Below, in pieces: positions 26,283 to 35,028 of a DNA stretch of 64,000 bases. Position 1 is the first letter of the stretch. Every line of letters begins with the position of its first letter. Source of the DNA: JAEUMD01 sp050246945 (lineage in GTDB: Bacteria > Pseudomonadota > Alphaproteobacteria > Rhizobiales > Hyphomicrobiaceae). The stretch spans positions 1 through 64,000 of the forward strand of contig JBFWVC010000011.1 of assembly GCA_050246945.1 (NCBI GenBank), written 5' to 3'. A program made the position numbers and the translations under genes. The notes beneath the pieces were generated by a model. It was not told the origin of the DNA. It did no database searches and saw nothing but the letters and a program-made list of their open reading frames with translations.

Positions 26283-27848
26283 ACCTCCCTTTTCGAGCGC
26301 GACCGGCCGCGCGACAGGATCGGGTCGGGCCAGGTAATTCTGCGGGTCCGGCGGTCGTCCCTTGACTTTGGACCGGCTGGCCTGGGTCGCGTTGCGGGCG
26401 CGCTTGGCTGCATTCGCGACCCCGATGCGTGCCTTCCGCCGCTTGATGCTGCTATACCGCGTCGCACGCTTGCGATAGCTCTGGTAGCGGCGTGAGGATG
26501 CAAGGCGTCTCTTTTGCAGTCCGACCTGGGCCTCACCGCTGGCAATGGTGTGCGGTTGCACGCCGAGTGCGCGCAACCTGGCGTCGGCGGCCGCACCATT
26601 GCCCGTCTCACGCATCAGCCGTGCCCACAAGGCCAGACGCCAGTTGTCGAGTGCGTCAGATGAGAGGTTGTCCAGGATATCCCTGGTGGCCGATGTGGCG
26701 CCGTTGTTAAGGTGGACCATGGCGCTCAGCAGCGGATGCGCTACGAGCGTATCGGCGGTCAATGCGGTGCGAACGATCTCGAATTCATCGCGGCGTCCCG
26801 TTGCTCCCAATGCCTCGGCAATCTGCACCAATTCCTTTTCCGACAAGTTCTGCATGCCGAAGCGGCGCGCGGCCAGCAGTGCAACCTCGGGGTCCTCCGC
26901 GGCAAGCGCTGCGGCGATAAAGCGCGAGACAAGCGCATGCTCCTTGATCTCCGCCGACTCGATCCAGCCGCGCAGATAAGCGTGCGCGGCACTCGTCTGA
27001 TCGCGGTCCAGCATCATCTCGGCCACGCGAAGCGAGAGACTGTCACCAGGCCGGCCGGCTTGGCTCGCTATCCTGATGCCGACATCGTGTGCGCCGCGCT
27101 GGCTTAGAAAGGCAAAGAGCGTATCGGCGAAGTGCTCATCGCGCTCGTGAGCGAGCCAGTGCGCACCGCGTTTGGCAATCTCACTATGCGCGCCAGTGTC
27201 GATCAGCAGCGCAGCGAGCATGAGCCGCTCGCGCGGAGCATGGAGTCCCTTTACGTCGTCCACGTTTCGCAACAGCGCCAGTGCGCGTCCCTTGTTGCCA
27301 CTGGACTGCTCAAGTTCGGCAAGACGAACGATGTCGCTTCCGCGCCTGTAGCCCTTCATTCGGCAGCGCTCGATCGCCTCTCGTTCCCGGGCGTATTGCC
27401 CGATGAGGCGCAGCTGCGCGATCAGCTCACGGCATGCCTGTTCGGGGTAGCGCTGCGAAACGAGACGGCTCAAGCCGGAGAGATAGGCGTCGCCATCCTG
27501 CGTATCGCGGTAAAACTTGACGAGGCGCCGCTGCAGCACGAGGTCGCGCGGCCTGCTCTCCGCCAGTTTCTCCAGCATAAGGCGGGCCTTATCGAGCTTG
27601 CCGAAATGCTGGTAGAGCTGCTCCAGCTGGTAGAGAGTCCGTTGCGAACGGTTGCCGGATTTGTAGTGCCGCTCGAGCAGTTCCAGGGCACGCATGTTGT
27701 CGCCGTCACGCTCCAGCATCGCGACTCGCTCGGCATCGCCAGGCAGCAAGAGTGCGCCTGAAACCGCGGCGCCGGCGAAAATCACCAGCATCACCACGAG
27801 ATGCGGCTTGAACAGGAGAGCGACTGTACTCTTCACGAGACTATTCAT
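26280..27848 (-). CDS. PelB-like inner-membrane-anchored TPR protein without porin
   Basis: A 522-residue protein: one N-terminal membrane helix (LVVMLVIFAGAAVSGALLL), then TPR-like helical repeats over about 40-440 (RALELLERHYKSGNRSQRT; LYQLEQLYQHFGKLDKARLM). Pseudomonas PelB is about 1190 residues with a TPR scaffold followed by an outer-membrane beta-barrel. Here the barrel is absent and the last 80 residues are strongly basic (RRYQSYRKRATRYSSIKRRK). Its start overlaps the pelA stop by eight bases, so they are co-translated. The name is by context and TPR layout; a generic TPR scaffold of a Pel system is the safe description. Confidence 0.75.
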   Translation of the reverse strand: MNSLVKSTVALLFKPHLVVMLVIFAGAAVSGALLLPGDAERVAMLERDGDNMRALELLERHYKSGNRSQRTLYQLEQLYQHFGKLDKARLMLEKLAESRPRDLVLQRRLVKFYRDTQDGDAYLSGLSRLVSQRYPEQACRELIAQLRLIGQYAREREAIERCRMKGYRRGSDIVRLAELEQSSGNKGRALALLRNVDDVKGLHAPRERLMLAALLIDTGAHSEIAKRGAHWLAHERDEHFADTLFAFLSQRGAHDVGIRIASQAGRPGDSLSLRVAEMMLDRDQTSAAHAYLRGWIESAEIKEHALVSRFIAAALAAEDPEVALLAARRFGMQNLSEKELVQIAEALGATGRRDEFEIVRTALTADTLVAHPLLSAMVHLNNGATSATRDILDNLSSDALDNWRLALWARLMRETGNGAAADARLRALGVQPHTIASGEAQVGLQKRRLASSRRYQSYRKRATRYSSIKRRKARIGVANAAKRARNATQASRSKVKGRPPDPQNYLARPDPVARPVALEKGG

Positions 27849-30243
27849 GACAGACGAACGAAACCTCTACCGGCTCTCTGGCGTCGGCATTCAATGCCAA
27901 ACTCAGCTCCCCCATGGCATCGGCGGTTGCAGAAACCGATGTCAGGACCTCGTCACCTCTTTCCACCGACACGTCGAACGTCCGCCCCGGTGCCGTGGCG
28001 AAGCTCATGTCTCCCCGACCATATCCTTCGGCCTTCAAGGCAAAGCGGCAGGAATCACCGGTCAGACCCGAGAGACGCCACCGGCTTTCGCGGAGTTGCG
28101 GCCGCGCCTGCCGATCGCGCGAATACGCATCCGTGACCTCACGCTCGGCAAGCTGGACGACGGCACGGTCCACGGCCCTATCCAACGTGACGTAGAGTGA
28201 ACCATTGTGGCGGGTGGCGCCAAGTATGCCGACGCTCATCTCCATATCGACACCGAGCGCCTGCGCATTGTCGAAACGGACGGTCTCCAATGCGCCGAAG
28301 TTGGAAACGGCCCATGCCGACGCATCAGTCTGCTCGATCCTGACCGCGAAAAAGTCGTCGGCAATCGCGGCATACTCGGAGGCAGCGACCGGAATGACGG
28401 CTTGCGAGCGCGCCTTGTCGAGGAAATGGCGGACGGCGGCGAGCGCGGCCGGCTTCTCGCCCGAGTACATATGATAGTAGAGATTGAATGGCTTCAGACG
28501 ACGTGGAGATTCGGTGTTCCTTAGCGTCTCTTCCAGCATGAAGAAGCCGTAGTATGGGCCTGTCCAGTCGTTTGTATACGTGTTCTCATTGCTGTTGGCG
28601 GCATAGATCTGACGCTCTCGTCCCACGGTGCGTGCGATCGGCGGCACGTAGGCGATGGATGGGAATTCGCGGTCGAAGCGACTGTCGCCGCCGTTGATGT
28701 TGCGCACACCGGCAAGGCGCGTTGCATGGATGGCCGCTTCAAATGGGCTCGTGTCACCGCTCCATTGATAGAGCATCGCCTTTTTCCCTGCGGGCGCGAG
28801 GCTCTCGGCGATCCTCAGGGAGCCCAACACCTCGCTGCCGAGATCGAAAGGGTTCTTGAGGTAGGTGCGGGGGAGATCGTCGGAGCCGGCGATATACTTG
28901 CTCGATCGTGCAACGGGCGCCGTCCGACCTGCAAGCTCGTTCATCGCCCCGCTCAGTCTGTCGCGCCAGGACTGCGTCGGCCGCTGCTGGGTGTCGATCA
29001 GCCGGACTTCGGCCTCTCGATCATATTGAGCATAGAAGCTCCAGTTGAAGGGATGGGTATGCGTGTGGCTTGCCACCTCGACCTGAGGCAGGGCGAAAAG
29101 TGCGCGGGCGACCCGGGCGGCAGCGACATCGGCGCCGAATTGAGGATCGATGTCACAGCTGATCAGCGCGACGGAAACCGGCAGATCGGGATAGGGTGCG
29201 ATAGCTTCACGCCAAATCACTTCGGAGGACAGGGTGCCGGTCGCCTTGTAGGATTCGATCTCGGACTGGTTGTTCCAGCCGTCGCCATCGATGTGGCTGA
29301 AGTAGATGCGCCGACCAGCAGCCGTGGTAACGTCGGGGATCGGGAAACGTCCGTCCCCGAGGGCCTTCGAGAAGAAGGCAAAGGGATTCAGGATCCAGTT
29401 CTCGCGATCGGCGGTCGGTTCATAGAATATGGTGAAACCTTCGGCTGCAAAGCCTCCTCCGGGCCCCGTCACAACGGCGGCAATCGGTGGCATGTTCCGG
29501 CTCTTTGGCGTGCCCAGCGCCAGATGCACGCTGAGCTGGCCAATACGATCGGGCAGCGGCCGAACGACGGGAAAACCGGGCAGCACCTTGTCGAGCGGAC
29601 GTTCGAAGCCGATCATCAATGCATCGACCGACAAGGGCTCGGCATCGAAGCCTGACTCGAGATGCTCGCTGTCGTAGGAAAGACCGAGCCTGCCGTAGAG
29701 TCTCGCAGCGGCTTCGTCGACACGAGCGCCATCGTCCGGGAGGACGTCGCCCAGGACGACGTAGCGCAGGCCCGGCGTCTCAAGCGCCTTTTCCAGCCAT
29801 GCCGCGAGGGCGTCGGGCTTCTGCAGAGGCTCGAGCAGCCAAGTCAGAACAGCGCGATAGTCTGTGAGATCCTCTTGGGATGGCAGCGTGGCGTTGATGT
29901 CGCGGTAGACCAGCTCGAAGCCAAGGTAATTGATCGGCATCTCGGCAAAACGGTGCAGACGCGTATCGCTGGGCGTGGGTTCGGCGGCGCCATCATAAAG
30001 CGCCAGGACCTTGCGCAATACGGGCTTAGGGGCGAAACCAATCTCGATTGCAGACGCAGGAGCGGCGCCACCCGCAACCAGCGCGCCAAGGACGGCCATT
30101 CCGGCAGCGATGCATGCGACTACGAAGCCGACCGCGCGGATAAGGCCGATGAGATCGTGTCCCGTCCCGATGGGCCTGCGTGAGCCTGCCACGACAGCGG
30201 GCAAAACGGCGGCCGGTTTGCTGAAGCGAAACGCCCTCACCAT
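27841..30243 (-). CDS. pelA: PelA-like deacetylase lacking the glycosidase domain
   Basis: An 800-residue exported protein. A signal or anchor segment lies at about 34-65 (AVGFVVACIAAGMAVLGALV). Residues about 65-290 match the middle (reductase-like) region of PelA (PINYLGFELVYRDINATLPS); residues about 310-620 form a NodB-like/CE18 polysaccharide deacetylase with FSHIDGDGWNN (metal Asp) and ASHTHTHPFNW (metal His pair). A C-terminal beta-rich region follows. Canonical PelA (about 950 residues) starts with a TM1410-type hydrolase domain, absent here. Deacetylation makes Pel cationic. It leads the minus-strand cluster and overlaps the PelB-like start. Confidence 0.88.
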   Translation of the reverse strand: MVRAFRFSKPAAVLPAVVAGSRRPIGTGHDLIGLIRAVGFVVACIAAGMAVLGALVAGGAAPASAIEIGFAPKPVLRKVLALYDGAAEPTPSDTRLHRFAEMPINYLGFELVYRDINATLPSQEDLTDYRAVLTWLLEPLQKPDALAAWLEKALETPGLRYVVLGDVLPDDGARVDEAAARLYGRLGLSYDSEHLESGFDAEPLSVDALMIGFERPLDKVLPGFPVVRPLPDRIGQLSVHLALGTPKSRNMPPIAAVVTGPGGGFAAEGFTIFYEPTADRENWILNPFAFFSKALGDGRFPIPDVTTAAGRRIYFSHIDGDGWNNQSEIESYKATGTLSSEVIWREAIAPYPDLPVSVALISCDIDPQFGADVAAARVARALFALPQVEVASHTHTHPFNWSFYAQYDREAEVRLIDTQQRPTQSWRDRLSGAMNELAGRTAPVARSSKYIAGSDDLPRTYLKNPFDLGSEVLGSLRIAESLAPAGKKAMLYQWSGDTSPFEAAIHATRLAGVRNINGGDSRFDREFPSIAYVPPIARTVGRERQIYAANSNENTYTNDWTGPYYGFFMLEETLRNTESPRRLKPFNLYYHMYSGEKPAALAAVRHFLDKARSQAVIPVAASEYAAIADDFFAVRIEQTDASAWAVSNFGALETVRFDNAQALGVDMEMSVGILGATRHNGSLYVTLDRAVDRAVVQLAEREVTDAYSRDRQARPQLRESRWRLSGLTGDSCRFALKAEGYGRGDMSFATAPGRTFDVSVERGDEVLTSVSATADAMGELSLALNADAREPVEVSFVCHE

Positions 30244-30825
30244 CGCTCAGAAACGCCCCCCGCACTCAAACAGCGCCCGGCAATAGCGCGCACGCACCGG
30301 CATGCACATGCGGCATAGAGACGGGCCGCACCGAACAAGTCAAACTTCTTCAACCGCACATGCGACCGATCCCGGACGCCGACTTTCACGCGTGCATCTT
30401 CAGCGCCGGGCAGCTCGGCAAGCGGACGCCGTTGCGCGAATGGATTCGCTGCGCGATGTCCTTTGCCACGCCAATCTGCACACCTGTATATCGGCCAAGC
30501 TCAGCATCGGCACAAGCGCAAATGGCTTCAGAGAAACAGTAGCTTGTCCGTGCGAATGAACTAAAGTGGTTGTCCGGTACGCGCCACGATGGCGACTACC
30601 GCACCGCGACGGATCGCATGCTGTCTCCCGCCCGCGGCTACTGACCTTGATATTAAGCTTAACCTATCCTGTGGACCGGCGTGTGACCGTCGGCAAGCCA
30701 ATCCGGGGGGGCAACATGACATGACGGGGGAGTGTGCCATTTCGGCGCCAACCCCTTCCACTCGACGGGTGCCTGGACTATTGAGGCCGCCGCTTGCAAG
30801 CAGCCACCAGCTCAAAGGGGCATCA
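30244..30825. other. Divergent promoter region between pelA and rimK
   Basis: About 580 bp without a convincing gene. It must carry promoters for the pelA unit (minus) and rimK (plus). An AT-rich patch (CTTGATATTAAGCTTAACC) near 30646 stands out from its GC-rich surroundings and may be part of the rimK promoter. Confidence 0.45.
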
Positions 30826-31731
30826 ATGCGTTTCGTCATGCTCGCCCGCAACCCGAACCTGTATTCGCACAGGCGTATTGTCGAGGCTTCAATCGAGGCC
30901 GGGCATTCGATGGACGTGATCAACACGCTTCACGTTCACATGAACATCACGTCGAACAGTCCGCGATTGCGTTACGGCGGCCAGGACTTGCCGCGTTACG
31001 ATGCCGTCATCCCCCGGATCGGGGCCTCAATTACCAATTACGGCCTGGCGGTTCTCAGACAATTCGAGATGCAAGGCATCTATCCGCTCAACGAAAGCGT
31101 CGCTATCGGCCGCTCGCGCGACAAGCTGAGGGCGCTGCAGATTCTGGCGCGTGCCGGCGTGGGAATGCCGACCACCGCTTTCGCGCACGGACCGCGCAAA
31201 GCGGAGGATGTGATCCGCGAAGTGGGTGGGGCACCGGTCGTCATCAAGCTTCTGGAGGGCACGCAGGGCATGGGCGTGGTCCTGGCCGAGACCGATGCAT
31301 CCGCAAAATCGGTGATCGAGGCCTTCTCAGCGGCGAACGTCAACATCATGGTGCAGGAGTTCATCCGGGAATCGGAAGCCTCGGACGTGCGCGCTTTCGT
31401 GGTCGGCGGCCGCGTGGTGGCCGCAATCATGCGCATCGGGCGGGCGGGCGAGTTTCGCTCCAACCTGCACCGCGGCGGCCGCGCCCAGGCAATCTCGATT
31501 TCCGGAGAGGAAGGCGAGGTCGCGGTCCGGGCCGCCGCTGCGCTAGGACTCAACGTCTGCGGTGTCGACATGCTGCGGACCAAGCGCGGACCAATGGTGA
31601 TGGAGGTAAATTCCTCGCCGGGGCTTGAAGGCGTGGAAAACTCGACCGGTGTCAACGTAGCCCGGGAGATCATTACTTTCCTTGAGCACAACGCCCAGCA
31701 TGGCGACACAGTGACCCGCGGGCACGGCTGA
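30826..31731 (+). CDS. rimK: RimK, ATP-grasp alpha-L-glutamate ligase
   Basis: A 301-residue ATP-grasp enzyme, the same length as E. coli RimK. Motifs: start MRFVMLARNPNLYSHRR, the MAGIGASI-type loop IPRIGASITNYGLAVLRQFE, nucleotide loop KLLEGTQGMGVVL, and metal-binding EVNSSPGLEGVE. RimK adds glutamates to the C-terminus of ribosomal protein S6 and can make poly-alpha-glutamate. AAAGGGG five bases before the ATG at 30826 decides the start; the open frame reaching back to 30589 lacks domain sequence. It is followed by the N-end-rule transferase gene, another post-translational amino-acid-adding enzyme. Confidence 0.95.
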   Translation: MRFVMLARNPNLYSHRRIVEASIEAGHSMDVINTLHVHMNITSNSPRLRYGGQDLPRYDAVIPRIGASITNYGLAVLRQFEMQGIYPLNESVAIGRSRDKLRALQILARAGVGMPTTAFAHGPRKAEDVIREVGGAPVVIKLLEGTQGMGVVLAETDASAKSVIEAFSAANVNIMVQEFIRESEASDVRAFVVGGRVVAAIMRIGRAGEFRSNLHRGGRAQAISISGEEGEVAVRAAAALGLNVCGVDMLRTKRGPMVMEVNSSPGLEGVENSTGVNVAREIITFLEHNAQHGDTVTRGHG

Positions 31732-31886
31732 ATGGCGCGATTTTTCGGCTCCACGGCCGGACCACGGCGGCTACGATACGTTTGCCCCCTTTCGCTTGCG
31801 AAACAACGCCTTGATCCGATTGCCCCGGCGACCCTATCATAGTGCTTGTGCGTCGGACGACGCGGAGCTGCCGGGGCCGTGCCTAT

Positions 31887-32636
31887 ATGAGCGAGCAACA
31901 AAAGCACTTTCCGGAATTCTACGTGACCGCACCGCAGCCGTGCCCCTATCTACCGGGCCGGCTGGAACGCAAGCTCTTCACCCACCTGTCGCCCGACAAG
32001 CCAGCGCTTCTTGTGGATAATCTGTTGCGTGGCGGCTTCCGGCGCAGCCAGAACATTGCCTACATGCCCTATTGCGAGGGATGCCACGCGTGCATTTCGG
32101 TGCGTGTGTTGGTCGACGAGTTCGAGCAGGGGCGGACAATGCGGCGAATATTCGCGCGCAACCGGAGCCTTTCAGCGCTCCGCGTGGCGCCGCGGGCGGT
32201 TAGCGAGCAGTATTCGCTATTCCGAACCTATATTGACGCGCGCCACGGCGACGGCGGCATGGCCGATATGACGGTGCTGGACTATTCCATGATGGTCGAG
32301 GACAGCGCCGTCGAGACGTTCCTGTCAGAATACCGCGATCCGCTCCCCAACCCGCTAGAGAAGGCTGGCTCCACCTCCAAGGGGCGACTGCGCGCGGTGG
32401 CGCTATGCGACCGCCTCTCCGACGGCATCTCGATGGTCTACAGCTTCTATGATCCGGACTTGGAGAGCGCCAGCCTCGGCACCTACATGATACTGGAGCA
32501 CATCGAGTACGCGCGCAGCCTCGGCCTCCCGTATCTTTACCTTGGCTATTGGATCTCCGGATCGCGCAAGATGGCCTACAAGACCCGGTTCCAGCCCCAA
32601 GAGCATTTGACGTCGAGCGGCTGGAAGCGCGCCTGA
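31887..32636 (+). CDS. bpt: Bpt, aspartate/glutamate leucyl-tRNA protein transferase
   Basis: A 249-residue protein of the ATE1-like family. Signatures: CPYLPGRLERKLFTHL near the N-terminus, the cysteine cluster YCEGCHACISVRV, and the C-terminal GNAT-like part YLGYWISGSRKMAYKTRFQP. Bpt transfers leucine from tRNA to N-terminal Asp or Glu, creating an N-end-rule degron read by ClpS-ClpAP. The ATG at 31887 gives the usual length; an upstream GTG at 31842 would add 15 non-conserved residues. It lies 155 bp after rimK. Confidence 0.95.
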   Translation: MSEQQKHFPEFYVTAPQPCPYLPGRLERKLFTHLSPDKPALLVDNLLRGGFRRSQNIAYMPYCEGCHACISVRVLVDEFEQGRTMRRIFARNRSLSALRVAPRAVSEQYSLFRTYIDARHGDGGMADMTVLDYSMMVEDSAVETFLSEYRDPLPNPLEKAGSTSKGRLRAVALCDRLSDGISMVYSFYDPDLESASLGTYMILEHIEYARSLGLPYLYLGYWISGSRKMAYKTRFQPQEHLTSSGWKRA

Positions 32637-32687
32637 TAAATCCCCGGCGGAAACAGCAGATCGGTGTCGCGGCGTGTCCGCGCCGCA

Positions 32688-32740
32688 CTAGAGCGGGTTG
32701 GATGTTTATGGGATCACTCTGGCTCCGCGGGCTGCTCTAA
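32688..32740. repeat. Short intergenic repeat with inverted ends
   Basis: CTAGAGCGGGTTGGATG to GGGCTGCTCTAAG, with TAGAGC and GCTCTA as inverted ends. The CTAGAGC/GCTCTAG ends match those of the family B copy at 34901-35028. Confidence 0.45.
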
Positions 32741-32878
32741 GCTCCTGTTCGATGGTCTAATTCACGTCTTGGTTCAAACAGAATGCAGGTCCTTGCGGGA
32801 CGTTGGGTTGCCGGCGGCCCTGTACGACGCGTGATGCCAAGTCCCGGTTTGCGAAGTTTTCCCTCTCTCGAGGTTCCC

Positions 32879-33274
32879 ATGCCGCGCATGTTTCCCGGCC
32901 TGTGGCTGTTGCCAGTGCTCGCGGCCCTGCCGCTTCAGGGGCCGGTCAAGGCTCATCATACGTTTGTGACAAGGTATGACAGCAGCAAGCTTGTAACCGT
33001 CTCGGGGACCATCACGTCGGTCTCCTTTACGAACCCGCACATATTTTTCGATCTCAGCGGCAAGGCGAAATCAGGCGGCGAGGTGACGTGGCGGATCGAG
33101 ACTGAAGGCATTCTTGCGGCGCGGGCCAAGGGGCTGACCGAACAGGTCCTCAAGGCGGGCGCCAGCGTGACCGTGACCGGATGGCTCGGTCGTGAGAGCG
33201 CTGCGGAGATCGGCCTCAAGAGCATCAGCCTGCAAGGCGGTCGCACCATCTCGATGCGCAAGTCGGCGCGTTGA
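32879..33274 (+). CDS. DUF6152-like exported protein
   Basis: A 131-residue protein with a signal peptide (FPGLWLLPVLAALPLQGPVKA) cut just before HHTFVTRYD. The mature OB-like beta domain has VTVSGTITSVSFTNPHIFFD and ASVTVTGWLGR, the pattern of DUF6152 proteins, whose function is unknown. A GAGG precedes the ATG at 32879. Its stop overlaps the region just before the next gene, a DUF6644-like membrane protein, and the two are commonly paired, so they are likely one transcript and one process. Confidence 0.82.
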   Translation: MPRMFPGLWLLPVLAALPLQGPVKAHHTFVTRYDSSKLVTVSGTITSVSFTNPHIFFDLSGKAKSGGEVTWRIETEGILAARAKGLTEQVLKAGASVTVTGWLGRESAAEIGLKSISLQGGRTISMRKSAR

Positions 33275-33297
33275 AACCCTGCGGTCCGGGCCCTGGC

Positions 33298-33789
33298 ATG
33301 GACAACGAGACGACGATTTTCGACGAATTGACGGCCTCCTCGCTGGCGGTACTCGTGCGCGAGAACGCGTGGGCCTATCCGGCGCTGGAGACTCTGCACA
33401 TCCTGGGCATTGCGCTCGTTCTCGGCGGAATTTTCCTGCTCGATCTCAGGCTGATCGGCTTCAATCGGAACATTTCTTTCGGCGCGATGAGCCGTCACAT
33501 CGTCCCCTGGGTGATGGCGGGCATCGCCGTGAACATCGCGACCGGCGGATTGCTCTTCATTTCGGATGCAGCCGAATTCGCAGCCAACATTTCGTTCCAG
33601 ATCAAGCTCGTGCTGATCGCGCTGGCGCTTGCCAATGCCGCCGTGTTCCAGGCAACCATCGGGCGCAGCGCTTCAGCGTGGGATCTCAACGTCACTCCGC
33701 CCAAGACGGCGCGCATTCAGGGCATACTTTCGATTCTGCTGTGGGTCTGCGTCGTCACCGCGGGCCGCATGATGGCCTATCTGAAGTAG
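33298..33789 (+). CDS. DUF6644-like four-helix membrane protein
   Basis: A 163-residue inner-membrane protein with four hydrophobic segments: ALETLHILGIALVLGGIFLL, HIVPWVMAGIAVNIATGGLL, KLVLIALALANAAVFQATIG and ILSILLWVCVVTAGRMMAYL. Histidines in the first two helices (ETLHILG, MSRHIVPW) could bind haem or metal, but this is only suggestive. Function unknown. It follows the DUF6152-like gene by 23 bp. The ATG at 33298 fits better than one at 33271, which overlaps the previous stop. Confidence 0.75.
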   Translation: MDNETTIFDELTASSLAVLVRENAWAYPALETLHILGIALVLGGIFLLDLRLIGFNRNISFGAMSRHIVPWVMAGIAVNIATGGLLFISDAAEFAANISFQIKLVLIALALANAAVFQATIGRSASAWDLNVTPPKTARIQGILSILLWVCVVTAGRMMAYLK

Positions 33790-33870
33790 GCTGATCGCTC
33801 GTCAGGCCATTCGGCGACATATGCGGCAAGAGCGCAAGAAATCGGCGGCGGGTCGGCGCCCGCGTATCCG

Positions 33871-34317
33871 CTATTTCCCGATCTCCGCCTCCAACTTGCT
33901 AAACATGTATGCCCACTTCTCGGTCTGGATCTCGACCAGTTTCTTCATTCGACTGCGCAAATCTTCAAGAAGCGCACAATCGGGTGTGCTCGCTTCGGCG
34001 CCCTCCTGGCCGGTACGCGAGATCTCGTCGAGCAAATCGCCCGACGACTGATCGTAAACCTCGATCTTCTCGTCTTTCACGAACGGAACGGCTTCCCTCA
34101 GGAACTGGTCGTGCGACCAGCCGCGTTTCTCCTTCAGATCGCGAAGCTTCTCCTGAAACACGGGTCGGTTCTTGAGATTGAGGTCGCGCAGGGCGGCGGC
34201 GGCCTCGTCGACAACGGCTTCGAAATCGGCGCGACTGCAAGACAGGGCACGCGCGGGCACCAGCAGCGTCAGCAGCACGGTCAGTCCGGCGAGAATGCTC
34301 CCGATCCGGCGCCCCAT
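33871..34317 (-). CDS. Small exported helical protein, paralogue of the EipA-fusion N-terminus
   Basis: A 148-residue protein with a signal peptide (SILAGLTVLLTLLVPARA) before SCSRADFEAVVDEAAAALRD. The mature part is helical and charged with KRGWSHDQFLREAVPFV and a second cysteine (STPDCALLEDL), so one disulfide is likely. It matches in order and spacing the N-terminal domain of the EipA-like protein at 62749-63966 (SCSPDDFARAVDRAGAALRE, KRGWSDKELEDRAIQFL, SLDCSKLPVLED). This is therefore a family domain found both alone and fused to DUF1134. No outside function known to me. An ATG at 34347 is an alternative start. Confidence 0.75.
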   Translation of the reverse strand: MGRRIGSILAGLTVLLTLLVPARALSCSRADFEAVVDEAAAALRDLNLKNRPVFQEKLRDLKEKRGWSHDQFLREAVPFVKDEKIEVYDQSSGDLLDEISRTGQEGAEASTPDCALLEDLRSRMKKLVEIQTEKWAYMFSKLEAEIGK

Positions 34318-34656
34318 TCGTCGATGTCCTTCCCCGGGATGATCCATGCCCGCTTCGCAGCACCTTGAACGCTCGGGTGCCGCGGACCAGCAAGCCTCAG
34401 ATGCCGGTCGCCCGCAACATCTCTCGTGCACGGTGCGCGACCGTGCCGCGATGGCATGGGAATGCGGCCAAATGCCGTTCCGGCAATGCTGCACTGCAGA
34501 ACATCGTCAGCCATTCGGCCAGTCCGCGTTCATCTTTCATCGAACGGCGGAGTGCAGAGGCACACTTCGGCGCAACCTGTTCCAGGGTCCGGGCCCTAGC
34601 GTTCCGACACAGTCGCTTGGTCCCCCTACCGGGTCCCGGCGCGTCAGCCCGGAACC

Positions 34657-34731
34657 CTAGTGTCGTGATCGCGAAATTCGTCACATTCTGCGGCAACCTC
34701 GGAACGAATTTCGCGTTTCTGACGACACTAG
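34657..34731. repeat. Palindromic repeat (family D variant)
   Basis: CTAGTGTCGTGATCGCGAAA to TTTCGCGTTTCTGACGACACTAG: outer arms TAGTGTCGT/ACGACACTA and inner arms CGCGAAATTCGT/ACGAATTTCGCG pair, giving a long hairpin. First of four palindromic units in the 700-bp gene-free island 34318-35024. Confidence 0.8.
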
Positions 34732-34744
34732 CAATTTCAGAGTT

Positions 34745-34822
34745 CTAGTGTGATTGGGATCGAGAAGGCCGCCTCGCAACCCGGCCGAAACGTATGAAGC
34801 GGACGTCTCGATCATCACACTG
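34745..34822. repeat. Palindromic repeat family D
   Basis: AGTGTGAT at 34747-34754 is the exact reverse complement of ATCACACT at 34814-34821. The inside (GCCTCGCAACCCGGCC, GTATGAAGCGGA) resembles the copy at 26208-26282. Confidence 0.8.
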
Positions 34823-34838
34823 GTAATTCTCAGTTCGT

Positions 34839-34898
34839 GTTCTGGATCGACTGACGTTTGACGATCTTCGCCCGGGCAACAAACGTCAGATCCAGAAC
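34839..34898. repeat. Long hairpin, possible terminator or repeat
   Basis: GTTCTGGATC (34839) with CTGACGTTTG (34851) pairs with CAAACGTCAG (34880) and GATCCAGAAC (34889): about 19 pairs with a small bulge and a loop of about 19 bases. No T-run follows. Confidence 0.7.
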
Positions 34899-34900
34899 GC

Positions 34901-35028
34901 TAGAGCAGGTCAGTATTAGATTGAATTAGGCCTGACCATCGTGGCCTGCTATATCTCTTTGTTTGAGAGACTGATTCACGCCTTCGATGGAAGCATGGCT
35001 GCTTCCACCTCAGACGATCAGGCTCTAG
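34901..35028. repeat. Dispersed repeat family B at the parC 3' end
   Basis: Bounded by CTAGAGC (from 34900) and GCTCTAG (to 35028). It contains GTGGCCTGCTATATCTC and GAGACTGATTCACGCCTTCG, shared with copies at 40013 and 50339. The parC TAG stop codon lies in its right end. Confidence 0.8.
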
